Notes: generated by a model from the letters alone, not told the origin. Counted from the first letter of the stretch, positions 22,908-34,649 are shown. The stretch: 64,000 nt of DNA from Crotalaria pallida (GCA_037953625.1 CM075652.1:19612501-19676500); one strand, 5' to 3'. Made by a program: numbers and translations.

Positions 22908-23497
22908 GATGATGACAAATGCTTGTTGGTTTTGTGATGATCTTGATCGGTTCTTCTGAACATATGCTCGAAGATCACTCCCCCTTGAACATCAGCTTTC
23001 TCTTTTCTCCCCCTTGATATATGGTCGAAACTCTAAAGATCTTCAGCGACTACCTTTCTTTTCTTCCCATCAAAACAACATCGTTACTTTCTATTTTCTC
23101 CCCCTTTTTGGCATCGTTCAAACAACATTCGAATATCTGAAATAACAAAAACAACAACTACCTTTCTCCCCCTTTTGGCATGATCAAAAAGGAGTCGAAG
23201 AATTAAGCACATAGCCAAAAAGAGTATACAACAGAGAGCAGGAAAATAACTACTTTTCTCCCCATTATAGATACCAATTGTTGATACCAATTGTTGAAAA
23301 TATAAGTAAATAGATGCCAATTGGTACAAATTTTCTCCCCCAGAAAATGTTATAAAAGAGTAACGAGGAGAATTTGACAAGCTTTTGAAAATTAGAAACA
23401 AATAAAAGAAATCCGAGCAGTTTTGTCCAGATACCACAGATTTTTCCCTTGCTCGGAAGCATACCTGCAAGACATATTACTTGTTCATTTTGGGTAC

Positions 23498-25424
23498 CTA
23501 AATAGTTTTGGGTCCCTGTCTGTTAGTGATGGGATTTACTCCCTTAACAATCCAAACAAAAGAGCCGTCGGCCACACCATATCGTCGGATCTTACATTCA
23601 TTTGGTGTATGGCCGAGCATGCCATAGTAAGAACAGGTCGGCTTTTTAGCATGTTTAAAATTTGAGAATGAGCCGACTTTATGAAATGTTTTCTTTTTGG
23701 CATGTGTGTAGCCGAGGCCTGTTTTGTTCGAATTGCTTCTCTGTTGAACACGTAATCGGTCTAGAATCCTATCACTTTGTGAGAAAGTTTCACAAGTTGT
23801 TTTTAAATTTTTAATTTCTTTTTCATACTTGATGCAACTTTCACACTTTTGATTTTTCATGGAAGTGATAGTAGATTCTAAGGAATCATTGCTGCTTTTT
23901 AAAGTTTCAATGCGATTTTCCAGTTCGAGAACTTGCTCTTTATGATTTAAAATATTTCTTTTTAGCTTAGCATAGCTCTTAGCAAGTTTCTCGAACTCGG
24001 ATTGCATTTTAGTGTAAGTAGTGTATAATTCCTCATAATCATCGAGGTCGGACTCAGTATCAAATTCGGTATCCGAGTATACCTCATTTTCATGTACAGC
24101 TGAGCCGAACACCGAGCTTGGAGTGGCTTCTTCATCAAGTCTTCCCCTTAAGCATAAGATCTTGATTCCATGCTCGGTTGAGCCGACCTCCGAGCTCGAA
24201 GAGCAATGATGTCTTCCCATTAAACACAGATTTTCATTTCCTTTCTCAGTGGAGCCGAACTCCGAGCTTGGAGAGGTTCCAAGTGTTCCCATTAAGCACA
24301 AGTGATTGATTTCATTCTTGGTGGAGCCGACATCCGAGCTTGATGAGGCTTCATCGGCATATCTGCTCATTAAGCACAGGTTTGCCTTCTCTACATAGTC
24401 CGAGGAGCTTGACTATGATGATTCATTCTGTTCAGGTGCATCCCAGACGATGTAGGCTCTCTTCGGTTTGGGGTTCTTGCTTTTCTTCTTCTCGGTGCTG
24501 CTTCTCTTTTGCAACCTAGGACAATATGGTTTGATGTGTGCCGGTTCACCGCATTCATGGCACTTGATTTTGTCTTTTAAGCTTGTGCCTTTGTCTTTAA
24601 ATTTTCTTTTGTTTTTGAAGAATTTTCCGAACTTCTTGACCACATGACCGAGGGTTTCCTCATCCATGTCTGAACTAGAGTCGCTGGCCGAGGAGTCTTC
24701 AGCCGACCTAGTTGAGGCCTTGAGTGAGATCCCTTTCTTTTTCTTTGTCGGATTCTTCATGCATGGTTAATCGTCCGAGCTCCATCTCATGCTCCTGTAG
24801 TTTGCCGAACAGTGTTGCAATGTCCATGGTATCTAGATCTTTTTATTCCATAATGGCTGTCACTTTCAGCTGCCATTCCCTGCTAAGACATCTCAACACT
24901 TTGTTAAGAACCTCGACATTTGTAAAAGTTTTGCCGAGAGCAATAAGATGATTTATGATATGAGTAAATCGCTTTTGCATGTCATTTATCGATTCATTTG
25001 GCAACATGAGAAATAACTCATACTCATGCATTAAAGTATTTAATCGAGCTCTTCTAACTTCGTTTGTTCCTTCATGAGTCAGTTGTAGAATATCCCACAT
25101 TTGCTCAGCATTTTTATAGTGAGATACTCGAAAAAATTCATCGTAGGACAGGGCCGAGGTGATGATGTTTTTAGATTTTAAATCGTAAGAAACTTTTCTT
25201 TTATCATCATCATCCCAGCTCGTCCTAGAGATTTCTACAACATCATCTCCGATTTTCCATCTCGGAATATAGGGACCATTTTTATTCGCATCCCAAACAT
25301 CAATATCAATTGCTTCTATAAAAATTTTCATTCGAGATTTCCAATAAGCATAACCATCACCATTAAATAGTGGTGGTCTGTTTATTGAAGAGCCTTCACC
25401 TCCGAATGGATTGTTAGAGCCCAT
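23498..25424 (-). pseudogene. gag: Decayed copia Gag (pol-less element)
   Basis: Gag would coat the element RNA and form the particle. The ATG at 25424 starts M-G-S-N-N-P-F-G-G-E-G, the family signature, and 193 codons run to an early TAA at 24843-24845. The region continues in another frame (24760-24413) with the first zinc knuckle C-H-E-C-G-E-P-A-H-I-K-P-Y-C, an in-frame TAG (24413-24415), then an acidic, coiled-coil-like part (24370-23498) ending in a second knuckle C-S-Y-Y-G...H-T-P-N-E-C, where a Tyr replaces the second Cys. A tryptophan near the end is also a stop. At least one frameshift and three premature stops make it non-functional. The 5' leader holds the conserved palindrome at 25438-25451. 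Confidence 0.88.
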
Positions 25425-25474
25425 GGTTTCCTAGGATCTTTTTCGAAAAAGCTGTTAACCTCGATCTTTTGACC

Positions 25475-25487
25475 GAGCTCTGATACC
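25475..25487 (-). other. Primer binding site, tRNA-iMet type
   Basis: Minus strand TGGTATCAGAGCT lies four bases inside the 5' LTR (25491-27641) and is complementary to the 3' end of plant initiator tRNA-Met. Confidence 0.88.
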
Positions 25488-25490
25488 AAT

Positions 25491-27641
25491 TGTTATAAAA
25501 GATGGAAACCCAGCAAGTGGCCTAACAATATACTAGAGGGGGGGTGAATAGTAGTTGGAAGCAATAATACTAATTTTTTGCGATGTTATTGAAGTAGGTC
25601 GAATAATGCTTGCTGTTAAACTAAAAATGCTGACTTTGGGCCGAGCAAATTCTGATAATCGGTTATCTAAACCGAGCACCGATTATCCGAGCTGCGCCAC
25701 TCAAAGATCAGGTTTGCAGCGGAAATAAGCAAGCTCTATCCGAGCACAAATACGAGTTAAAAAAACCGATTAAGAGCTAGGTAAGCTGACTAAATGCTCG
25801 GAATAAAAATGAAAGCAGTAAAGAGATAGAGACACCGAGATTTTATACTGGTTCACTCACAACCACGGTGAGCTACGTCCAGTCCCGCCTGAACCTTAGG
25901 GAGCCTTTAATAATTACAAATTGATAGAAATTACAAGGGATCAATTAACCCACCAAGAGAGTACCAAACTCTTGGCTTCTACCTAATTTGACAAGTCTTG
26001 AAACCTTCAAGACACCTTGAAACCTTCAAGGATTTTCACCAAAGAACCTCTTTGGATTTCTGCTCAGGAACCTCCTAAGACTTTACAAAACAACTAAGAA
26101 CCTCTTAGATGGCTTGGAAACCTTCCAAGACTTTCACTTGCTTGAGAACACCTCAAGACTTTACAAACAAAATGAATGAAGGATGATGGCTCCAACCCGA
26201 AACTCAAGTGTGTTTGAATCTGAAAGTTTGGTGAACAGATGAGTATTCGGTTAAGTGTTTGAGAATGGATTTTTGTAGAGAACGATTTGAGACTTGGGTT
26301 CTGAATATAACAGTTTCACTTTTGCTCAATCGTTCTCTTTGCTGTGTTGTGCTTCTGTGTTTATCAAAGAGAATGGATATGAAATTTTTGCTCTTGTTTT
26401 CTCTTGTTGTTCTAAAGAGGAAAACTCATCCTTTTATAGTGATGCCAGCATGCATGAGGTAGGAGAGAGAGTGGAAAATATCTTGTCCTTTGCAACAGAT
26501 ATACTAGACAATTTCTGCACTATACAGAGAACACGTTTGTCCTTTGTCTAGCTGTTTCCCCTTCTTTGTAACGTTCTGAATTTGTCACTCTTGCATTGCT
26601 AATTTGAATTTCCAATTTTGAAATCTTAAGGATGGTGACATATTGGTGCTGTTGAGATAAGGACAAAGTTGCCAGCCACGCATAGTACTATAATGTCAGT
26701 ACAGAGACGAAGTGGTGCATGTGGCGACGTGCTGCTAAAGGTTGGAGAAGAAGAATAGTTATGCCGAGCTTGATAACTAGTTCGAGCTTGGGGACTTGAG
26801 AGATATATCTGTTCTGAGCTGACCGAGCTAATCTTCTAGCCGACTTCCTTAAGTCGAGCTTGGAAACTTCTGAACTGAGTTGACCTGATGCCGAGTTTGA
26901 GGACTGCCGAGCTTGAAGACTTTTGAACTGAGTTGATCTGATGATGAGCTTGAGGCCTGCCGAGCTTGAAGACTTCTGAACTGAACTAATTTGATGTCAA
27001 GCTTGAGGTCTTCTGAACCGAGCTTGAGGACGTCATTGAGCTGGACGAAAGTTCGAACTTGAAATCTTCACTGAGTTTGACATCTTCACCGAGCTTGACA
27101 TCTTCACCGAGCTTGACATCGGCACCGTCCTTGGGGACTTGAGTGATTTCTCTTATATAAGCTGAGCTGATCTGATCTTTACAAATGTTCGAGCTTCTTC
27201 TCGGCTGACTGAGTCTGCTTTGATCGCTAAGTGTTGCCGAGATTGACGTCGGCTGACCAAGTTTGCTTTGAGCGATAGCTGTTGCCGATCTTGATGTCGG
27301 CTAACCAAGTCTGCTCTGATCGATAATGTTGCCGAGCTTGACGTCGACTGACTGAGTCTTCTCTGAGAGATAGCTTGGATTGATCACTTCCGAGTACGCA
27401 CCGAGTTGATTCATACCGAGCTTGTCAACATACCGAGCTGATTTGATTTCCAGGATACTTCATTGTTGATTCATTTGGCTTCATCAAACCATGGCCGAGA
27501 ACCAAGCACGTGATATATTTGTCGTCATCAAACCGAGCTTGTCCATTTGAACCGAGCTTGCTCATATGTCTTTATCAAGCCGAGCTTGTACATTTGAACC
27601 GAGCTTGCTCATTTGTCTTCATCAAAACCTTTGATTCAACA
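25491..27641 (-). repeat. 5' LTR of pol-less copia element
   Basis: Edges TGTTATAAAA and TTGATTCAACA; 2151 bp. The minus-strand TATA box ACTATAAAAG is at 26431-26440. CGAGCTTG repeats fill about 26763-27430, upstream of the TATA box in element orientation. The leader near 25850 has the copia 'tggttcactcacaa' segment. It is closely similar to the 3' LTR apart from that copy's deletion and insertion. Confidence 0.9.
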
Positions 27642-27646
27642 TGTAG

Positions 27647-28177
27647 GTCTCGGCCTACCCAGTAAAATAAAATAATTTTTACAGTAATTTCCAAATACAA
27701 TTTTGTTTACTCATCATGATTATTTCCTTTAAAAATTCATGATAAAACATCAAACATTCATCATTCAATATTCCAAAAATCACGTAAACATGTTCATATG
27801 ACTTAAATAAAATTTCCACGTTCTTATTTCATCTTCATATATTCAGCCATCATAAGAAAAATAAAAGGGGAAACTTTGTTTCTTTAAACCTCTTTTTAGT
27901 TCGATCCCTTTTAAATCCTTATTCACATGACCATAAATAAAAATATTTTTAAACACTTAAAATAAAATTTAAATCTGCATATGAGTGTTCATGAATAGAA
28001 GCATAAAACAAAAACACAAAGCTTTACTGTTTGTTCATAAAATTCCATAAGAAAAGCTTAAAACAAAGTAAAAACAATAGATTATAAGTTAATAGAAATA
28101 CCTTTTTCTTAAGCAAAGAAAAATACTTCAATGATGTGCAAATCTTCTCCTCCTCTGCTCCTAGATGCCACACCCCA
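27647..28177 (-). other. Middle piece of LTR B
   Basis: Non-coding AT-rich DNA between the copia duplication TGTAG and solo LTR 2. It belongs to LTR B by position. Confidence 0.65.
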
Positions 28178-28916
28178 TGTAACATCCCAATTATAATTAG
28201 CATAATAGCGAGATTTGAATAATAGTAATAATAATAACAAGGTTAAATGAGTGTTAAAAATGGATCTTTTAGCGTTAGAAACATATAATAGTATAAAATT
28301 AAGAATAAAATAATTAAATGGTTTAATATGATATTTTCAAGATTTGAGTGTTGTAATAAAATTTTAATTTCATCATTATAATTGAAATATGTTTCTAGGT
28401 AAAATAAATATAAATTTGTTATCATACGTTTCTCAAAAATAAAAGAGTACTTTTATTTAGTTTAATAAATATTTTGACAGAGAGCTCAACTGGCAAGCCT
28501 TAGGGGCATTTTCATAAATCGCTTTTTTAGAAAAATATGTTTAATTTAATATTTTGAACATTGTTGTAAATTTTCATAGCATTTTGAGACTGTTTTATCT
28601 TTAGCTCCCACACTGATTTTAATATATTACCGGTACAAGTTACATATAATGATCTTCTATTTCAAAATTATAAATATTATAATTTATCGAGTTTAACATC
28701 AAGATTGAGAAAACATATTTACTTTTGAATTTCCATACTTTTCTTATGCAATAGCTATCTGTAGGGACCAGTAACTTAATTATTTTTCAATCAGTTTTAA
28801 ATAATTAAGAATACAATATTGTTGTACTTAAATGTACCTTATTTTTAGGATCGACAAACCTTTGGTTATAATTCAAAATATCTACACATTGAACTATAAA
28901 TGAGAACTAAACATAA

Positions 28917-28920
<4 letters not shown>

Positions 28921-28967
<47 letters not shown>
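28921..28967. repeat. (AT)n microsatellite
   Basis: About 47 bp of AT dinucleotides within LTR 2. Confidence 0.95.
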
Positions 28968-28972
<5 letters not shown>

Positions 28973-30047
28973 CCTAAACTACCCAAAACCCGTGCCAACC
29001 CAACAATTAAAAAAAATGAAATGTGTGGCCCTAAGGCCACCACGTTAAAAGCCAAAGAAAACAAAAGGGAGGCTAACTTAAACATTAAACAGAGAACAGA
29101 AGGAAGAAAGAAAGAAGGCTGAGAGTAGAACTAGAGAGTTTGCGACAAGTGAAACAAATTTTGCTTCTTTGAAACTTTTCGGTCAGATTATTCAAGATCC
29201 GACCGTTCAATCTCAAATTTGTCTTAGGTAAATAACTTTCTAAACTCCCTCTATCCATCCATGTAGTTTATTTGACGATCCATCAATATTTTTATTATCC
29301 CTATATTTTCAAATAAAGATATGTTTTGGGAAAAAGTCATATATTTTTATTGTATAATAATATATATTTATTATTTTGACAAAAATGAATTTAGTTGATA
29401 TTTATATATATATATATACACACACTTTTAATGTTATAATTAGTTTTAACGTGTGTCCTTGTTTAGATCCAATACGTTATTGTTGACCCTGATCCTCGAG
29501 TAAGGCGCGGACGTGAACGTGACATTGTTTCTATTGTCAGGACTCCCAGGTAGAGAGGTTGTATTACCTTTGCTTAGGAAGTAGGTTCTAAGTAGAGTAT
29601 AGGGGTAGCTACGTGTAGGTAAAAATAGATAGTGATAAACCTTAGGGTACTGTGTTTGACTAGAAATGAGGTATTTTAGTGTTTGGGTGATAGAACCCAC
29701 TATTGTGTTGAATGAATATAGCTATGTTATTATGTGCTTGAATTGCTATATGCTTGAATAGATTTTATTAATGCTTATGTGATAATGAGTAATAGGAAGG
29801 TATGAGTAAATACTAGTAGTGATAGGATTGTAATAAAACTGAGTAAAAGTCAAAAGGGAAAACTTAATAAAAAGATAATAAGATAGTTAAAATTTGTTAG
29901 GTTAAAAAGTAAGTAAATAAAGAGTAGAAAGCACCTAAGTAATGAGCTAAGGAGTAAGAGAGTAGAATAGATAGATTATTTGGGATAGGTGAATAGTTAA
30001 GAATGTGCACAAATAGATTCAAATTGAACCTTAGGGTAGATGGAAAC

Positions 30048-30449
30048 TGTAACGCCCCTCGCAGGCAAATGGATTGCGACTATCCCCACATACCAACACG
30101 GGTCTTTTCAGCATGCTTTGTCCTCACTCGCACACTTCCCAGGAAAACTTCCCAGGAGGTCACCCATCCCAGAATTACTCCAAGTCAACCACGCTTAACT
30201 ATGGAGTTCTTAAGTGATGGACTACCGAAAAGAAGATGCATCTTGTTGATATGGGTAGTACCAATCAATTCATTTAAGCCTTCTTGTACTATATAGTCAT
30301 ATTCCTACACAGTCTAAGGATCACCCTCTCATTCCGATGTGTTGGTTCATTCATGCACCCCTCCCTTAGAAGCCTGCTAGGAGCCGCTCCTTGTCTGTGC
30401 CTCTTGCACTGACGATCATTTCCCGCCCTCATCAGTCTTGGGTCTTACA
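30048..30449 (-). mobile_element. Cassandra TRIM solo LTR
   Basis: TGTAACGCCCC...GGTCTTACA (402 bp) flanked by GAAAC/AAAAC, a 5-bp duplication with one mismatch. It contains a 5S-rRNA-derived segment on the minus strand, the hallmark of Cassandra terminal-repeat retrotransposons in miniature, whose LTRs carry an RNA polymerase III promoter. Only one LTR is present, so this is a recombined solo copy within LTR 2. Confidence 0.87.
30120..30250 (-). ncRNA. 5S rRNA-like module of Cassandra LTR
   Basis: The minus strand reads AGAACTCC-TAGTTAAGCGTG...GGGATGGGTGACCTCCTGGGAAG, the 3' half of plant 5S rRNA. The A box AGTTAAGCGTGG (30189-30200) and C box GGATGGGTGACC (about 30159-30170) are well kept; the intermediate element is altered (GAGTAATTCT). 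CCTGGGAAGT is repeated just downstream. The 5' half is too diverged to be a functional 5S gene, so this is a retroelement promoter module rather than an rDNA unit. Confidence 0.82.
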
Positions 30450-31039
30450 AAAACAGACACTAGGTGGATAGATGGAAATAGGAAGTTAAGTAACGGTTCT
30501 TTGGGTAGATAAAACAATCGAGATTAGAGAATGGCAGTAGGTTTAATGGAATTAATTGGGGTTAACTAGGGTGAATAAACCATAAGAGAAGTTAAATAGA
30601 AAATAGACCTAAGTGAGGATTAGCTAAAAAGACTTAAACAGAAACGAATGAACCAAGGTATATTGGAAGAAGTTTGGATTAATAGGGATTAGAATAAAGA
30701 ACTTAGGTATGAATTGGAGGGTCAAGATACTAATAGAAAGATATAAGGAAAATTAGAGGGGGGGTAACAACGAAGTGGATAATGGACTAGTTAATTAATA
30801 AGCTAAGAAACAATAAGAGTAATTGATGGGTAATTAACCATGAAGTGGAAAGAAAAGTAACAACAGTTAATAAGTAATAAGAAAATAAGGGTAAGAATTA
30901 ACGGGGAATAAAGAATGAGTAAGTGTGTAAGAAGAGTTAAGAATAAAACTAGGATGAGTATAAATGGAAAGGAAATATAATGACTTAGGAAAGCGGAAAG
31001 AATAAATATAAGAGGATAAGATAAGAACGATAGAGCATT

Positions 31040-31720
31040 TCTGCACCAGGTATCCCTTAATTGGGAAGACGTGCAGGAGAAATAGAATTGGTTAGAAAAT
31101 AGTAAAGAGATAAATTGGATAAGAGAATAACTAAAACAAAGAAAAGAAAGGAATAGACTAAGGAGGAAGAAATGAAATGGTTGTACCAGGTACCTCTTAA
31201 TTGAGGAGACATGCACCGTAAATAGGGTGAATGGTTGTATCAGGTACCTCTTAATTAAGGAGACATGCATCGTAGACAGAGATGGTTGTATCAGGTACCT
31301 CTTAATTGAGGAGACATGCACCGTAAATAGGGTGAACGGTTGCATCAGATACCTCTTAATTGAGGAGAAATGCACCATAGACAGAAACGGTTGTATCAGG
31401 TACCTCTTAATTGAGGAGACATGCACGTAAATAGGAACGATTGTATCAGGTACCTTTTAATTGAGGAGACATGCACCGTAAAGAGGAACGGTTGTATCAG
31501 GTACCTCTTAATTGAGGAGACATGCACCGTAGATAGGACAGGTTGTACCAGGTACCTCTTAATTGAGGAGACGTAGAGCATGAATAGAACTGTACCAGGT
31601 ACCTCTTAATTGAGAAGACGTACAGGGCAAAGGGTAATGTACCAGGTATCCCTTAATTGGAAGACGTACGTGGTAAAAGGGTAATGTACCAGGTATCCCA
31701 TAACTGGGAAGACGTACATG
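31040..31720 (+). repeat. ~12-copy tandem array with a small dyad in each unit (LTR 2)
   Basis: Units of about 50-55 bp in the core share ACCAGGTACCTCTTAATTGA and GGAGACATGCACCGTA with substitutions. Each contains CCTC-TTAATT-GAGG or its counterparts CCCTTAATTGGG and CCCATAACTGGG. The outer copies near 31050, 31650 and 31690 are more diverged. The array lies within the putative LTR intron (29228-31928), the slot used by a different array in LTR 1. Confidence 0.85.
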
Positions 31721-31967
31721 ATAAAGAGAATTATAAAGGATAAGGATTAATGGAATCAAATTGAAATGAATAAGGAAACTAATGGAAAATAAGATAGTTG
31801 AATGTATGTTTATGAATTGTGAATGTGGTTTGCTCAATGGTTGTGCTTAGTTTATTTCTATGCTTATTTAGACACTATTTTCCTAAGTTCTGTGTATAAC
31901 GCTACCCTTCTTGCTATTTTTATTACAGGTACAGAAGGAGCTTACCCGAGTCATGGTCGAGTAAGAG

Positions 31968-31990
31968 TACACTCCACGATGTGGAGTGTA
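31968..31990 (+). other. 23-nt perfect hairpin in LTR 2
   Basis: TACACTCCAC, loop GAT, GTGGAGTGTA: ten paired bases, 3-nt loop, about 40 nt after the acceptor-like site. Confidence 0.75.
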
Positions 31991-32286
31991 AACTAGGAAC
32001 TAAGAGAAATAAAATCAAAGTGGTGTAAATAATATAGTTTAGTTTTTGGAGTCCGCAACTTGTATTATTTTTGTATCTGGGCATTTAGATATTCTGGCTG
32101 TTTTTAGTACTTAAGTTTATGTTTTAAATTATTTTGGTCTGGACAGGTGCAAAAGCAGGAATTTTTGGAAAGTCCGATAAACAGAGGAAACTTTGCCGGA
32201 TTTTATTAAAATTTTTCAAGTCCTTAATTAATCTCAACCTAATTAATAGTAATTAAGCTATATATTTGTGCGGGTGTTACACCCCA

Positions 32287-33321
32287 CTCTTCCCTTCCTT
32301 AGGTTTCTTTTATTTTTTCTTTTGTTCTTAAGTTTGATTTTGTGTAAAAATGGCAAAGGTATAAGACCTCTTTATATAGGAAGTAAAAATTGTCTTCACA
32401 CCCCAAAAATATGAGAAGCCACACGGTTTTAGGGCTGGGGTAAGAAGGAAAGTTTTTACTTCTTATGCTTGGCCATCAAGTTGAAATCATGAAAAATATA
32501 AATTGCATTAAAGCCTTTTCACAAAAACTATGCACTTTTGAATTCAAATTTTCTTCACATGTTAAAATCGAAAATACATTCCCTCCTGGACTGAGTTGAT
32601 AGGCGTGTATATCATTGGAGGAGAAGGAAAAATTTTTGCTTTTTATCCATCATTAATTTGCCACATTCATCAACCAATCAAATAATATTCTAACAATTTA
32701 AAAATTCAAAAATAAAAGAAAAATACCAGGTCTGGACGGTTCACCCAATGGGAACTCAAAAAATAAACTTTTCATGCAAATAAAAATATCTCTTGGTCAA
32801 AGAGTCATTTAATGACTTAAAAATGCATTCCCAAACTTATTAATAACAAAAATAGAATTCTACAGTAGTAGGAATAAAAATTCGAAAACTCCATAATTAA
32901 ATCCAAATCTTTACATTCTAATAATTTAAATTTCAATACGATCGTTTTGACATAAAGTTTGTAATTTTTGGACTTATGGTTAAAAAGATATGAATTTTTG
33001 AAGATATAACACTATAATCCTTCAAAAATCGTTTCATATTCTATTATTTAACAAATAAAATACTATACCTTATAAAAATATTTTCATGATAAGAATACTA
33101 TTTAAATTCATTAAGGAAAACATTGGTATATACATATAAGTATATATACCCCACCCGTGTGTGTGTATATATATATAAACATGCAAACTTCAAACAATAT
33201 TTTTATAATTCGAGGTACCATAAAACATGAACAAATAATTTAATTAAAAATCAAATCAAATAAAATGAAATAAAACGAAATAAATATCAAAAATAAATTG
33301 GGTAAAATTTTGGTTCTCACA
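32287..33321 (-). other. U3/promoter end of LTR B
   Basis: Non-coding. Contains the minus-strand TATA box (about 32370-32380) and the LTR start TGTGAGAACC on the minus strand at 33321. A segment near 32938 (ATACGATCGTTTTGA) recurs at about 7535 in LTR E. Confidence 0.6.
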
Positions 33322-34639
33322 AAACCGGTCAACAAAGGGGGACACGGCTGGTAGCCGCTAGTTGGATGATGCTACAGCCGCAGCAGTGAACGTGGGGGAT
33401 AGGCCCGCCACATGGCATCCACTGACTGGACGCTGTTGCAGCTCGTATTTAGCTCCGGGGAGCGACTGTTGACCGTTGGCCCGTGTATCGCGTGTGATAC
33501 ACGCGCCAATCCACCGATCCTGATTCCATCTGGTAATTTAAATGAACGGCTGAGATTAAAAAGTCATGAATTCAGTGTGGGGAGGCTTATAGGAGTCCAT
33601 GCACCATTTAATTTTGGTACCGTTAGATCATGTGTAAATGTATCTAACAGTCTGTGTTTCGGAGTTGATGTTAGCATACGGGAGGGAACTTGGGTTATGA
33701 TGCACCCTCGCGATATGAACCGTTAGATCCAGATATTAAGTCAATCAAACGGTTGAAAAGTGTTTACCTTCTTTACTGAGTTGTGAGAACAAGAAAATCT
33801 CCAAATACTTAGTACATATAAGCCAAATTTCTTCTTCTAGAAAGTTGTTTTCTCCGTCTCTTCCTCAGCTTTGCTCTCATATCTGCATTTCTCTCCTTTT
33901 TCAGTTTCTCTTCTCTGCTCAACCTTTTTTTTTATCAGTTACCTCCCTCTCCCAATCTTCTTGTTTTTTTTTCTATTATCTTCCTCTCTTCTCCTGTATT
34001 TTTTTTAACTCTCTCAGTATATTCTCCTTTCCTACTTCATTCTCTTCCTTTTAGTTTCAAGATAGGAGTGCATTTATAGAGCAACTCAACTCCGCCCCCC
34101 CCCCCCCCCCCCCCCCCCCCAATTATCATGCCAATACCATTATACGCTCCAACACATTTTCTTAGCTTTATCAGCCTATTATCACACTTTTTATCTATTT
34201 AGCTTATCCTATCTTCTTCCTCTTTTTCCTCTTTTTTTTTCTCAGCTTATCTCATTCTTCTTATGTCTTTTCTTCTTTTTTTTAATTTTAAATGAAAAAG
34301 TTGATTGAAAGGAATTTTGATTTTTGTTTTTTTACAAGGTTTTGGTTCTTTTATGATTTTTTTTTTGGAGTTCAATTGAGACAAATATATCATTCCGGAA
34401 AGCTTTTGTTGTGTAGATTATGAATCTATCAACATTTTTCTTAAAAACAAATTTTCAAAAATTAATTTTTTTCCATAATTGGTTTTTATTAAAAGAGCCA
34501 AAACATCATTTTTATTCATTTTTTTGGGCAATTTTCAGACAAATCTTTTTTTATTGAAATCTTGCTTTTTATATTCACTGTCATTTTTTTGCTATTTATT
34601 ATTTTTTAAATTTTGAGGAGGACAAAATTAGGTGTCAAC
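33322..34639. other. Unassigned DNA with GC-richer part, promoter-like site and C run
   Basis: 33322-33730 is less AT-rich than its surroundings, with an 8-bp-stem hairpin CGTGTATC/GATACACG (about 33482-33503) and repeated ACCGTTAGATC-type words. A plus-strand TATA-like CATATAAG (about 33817) is followed by a CT-rich leader-like stretch. The segment ends GACAAAATTAGGTGTCAACA at 34639, which resembles an LTR terminus (TGTTGACACC on the minus strand), but I find no partner end. A 104-codon frame at 33412-33726 has no recognisable domain and I do not call it a gene. Confidence 0.4.
34095..34120. repeat. Poly(C) run, 26 bases
   Basis: Uninterrupted C homopolymer preceded by TCCG. Its length may be uncertain in sequencing. 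Confidence 0.95.
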
Positions 34640-34649
34640 AACTAATATA

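Larger units (their letters stand above)
18832..27641 (-). mobile_element. Pol-less copia (SIRE-type) element, TSD TGTAG
   Basis: Two LTRs bracket only about 2.6 kb of internal DNA: PBS, decayed gag and PPT-rich 3' region. Almost the whole pol (protease, integrase, RT, RNase H) is missing; only about ten codons after the gag-pol junction remain. Exact duplications TGTAG lie at 18827-18831 and 27642-27646, so the whole structure inserted as one unit. Element order on the minus strand is 5' LTR (25491-27641), PBS, gag, PPT, 3' LTR (18832-22893, containing solo LTR 3). It can be read as a non-autonomous gag-only derivative, since inactivated. Confidence 0.87.
28178..32281 (+). mobile_element. 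Solo gypsy-type LTR 2, TSD CCCCA
   Basis: TGTAACATCCC...GGGTGTTACA with exact duplications CCCCA (28173-28177, 32282-32286). The span is 4104 bp, or about 3.7 kb without the inserted Cassandra LTR. Same broad family as LTR 1: shared 3' block with GGAAAGTCC, shared 23-nt hairpin. It has a donor-like CTTAG|GTAAAT at 29228 and an acceptor-like TTTTTATTACAG|GT at 31928/31929, with a (TA)n tract at 28921-28967 and a repeat array at about 31040-31720. Confidence 0.88.
15238..33321 (-). mobile_element. Solo gypsy-type LTR 'B' opened by nested insertions, TSD AAACC
   Basis: The edges are TGTAACATCCC (15238) and GGTTCTCACA (33321), flanked by exact AAACC at 15233-15237 and 33322-33326. Removing the copia element (18832-27641) and solo LTR 2 (28178-32281) with their duplications leaves about 5.16 kb of LTR in three pieces: 15238-18831, 27647-28177 and 32287-33321. 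The minus-strand TATA box (CCTATATAAAG) is at about 32370-32380. The 5' splice-site-like AAG|GTGAGAGAG is at 17387 (minus), and ATTAG precedes the small ORF at 15881. Matching target duplications at each level make the nesting order secure: B is older than everything inside it. Confidence 0.85.

Noticed and set aside
30120..30250. Genuine 5S rRNA gene
   Set aside because: Only the 3' half is well conserved and it lies inside a Cassandra LTR with target-site-like flanks.
33412..33726. 104-codon hypothetical gene
   Set aside because: No recognisable domain, no codon-level evidence and no clear promoter for it.
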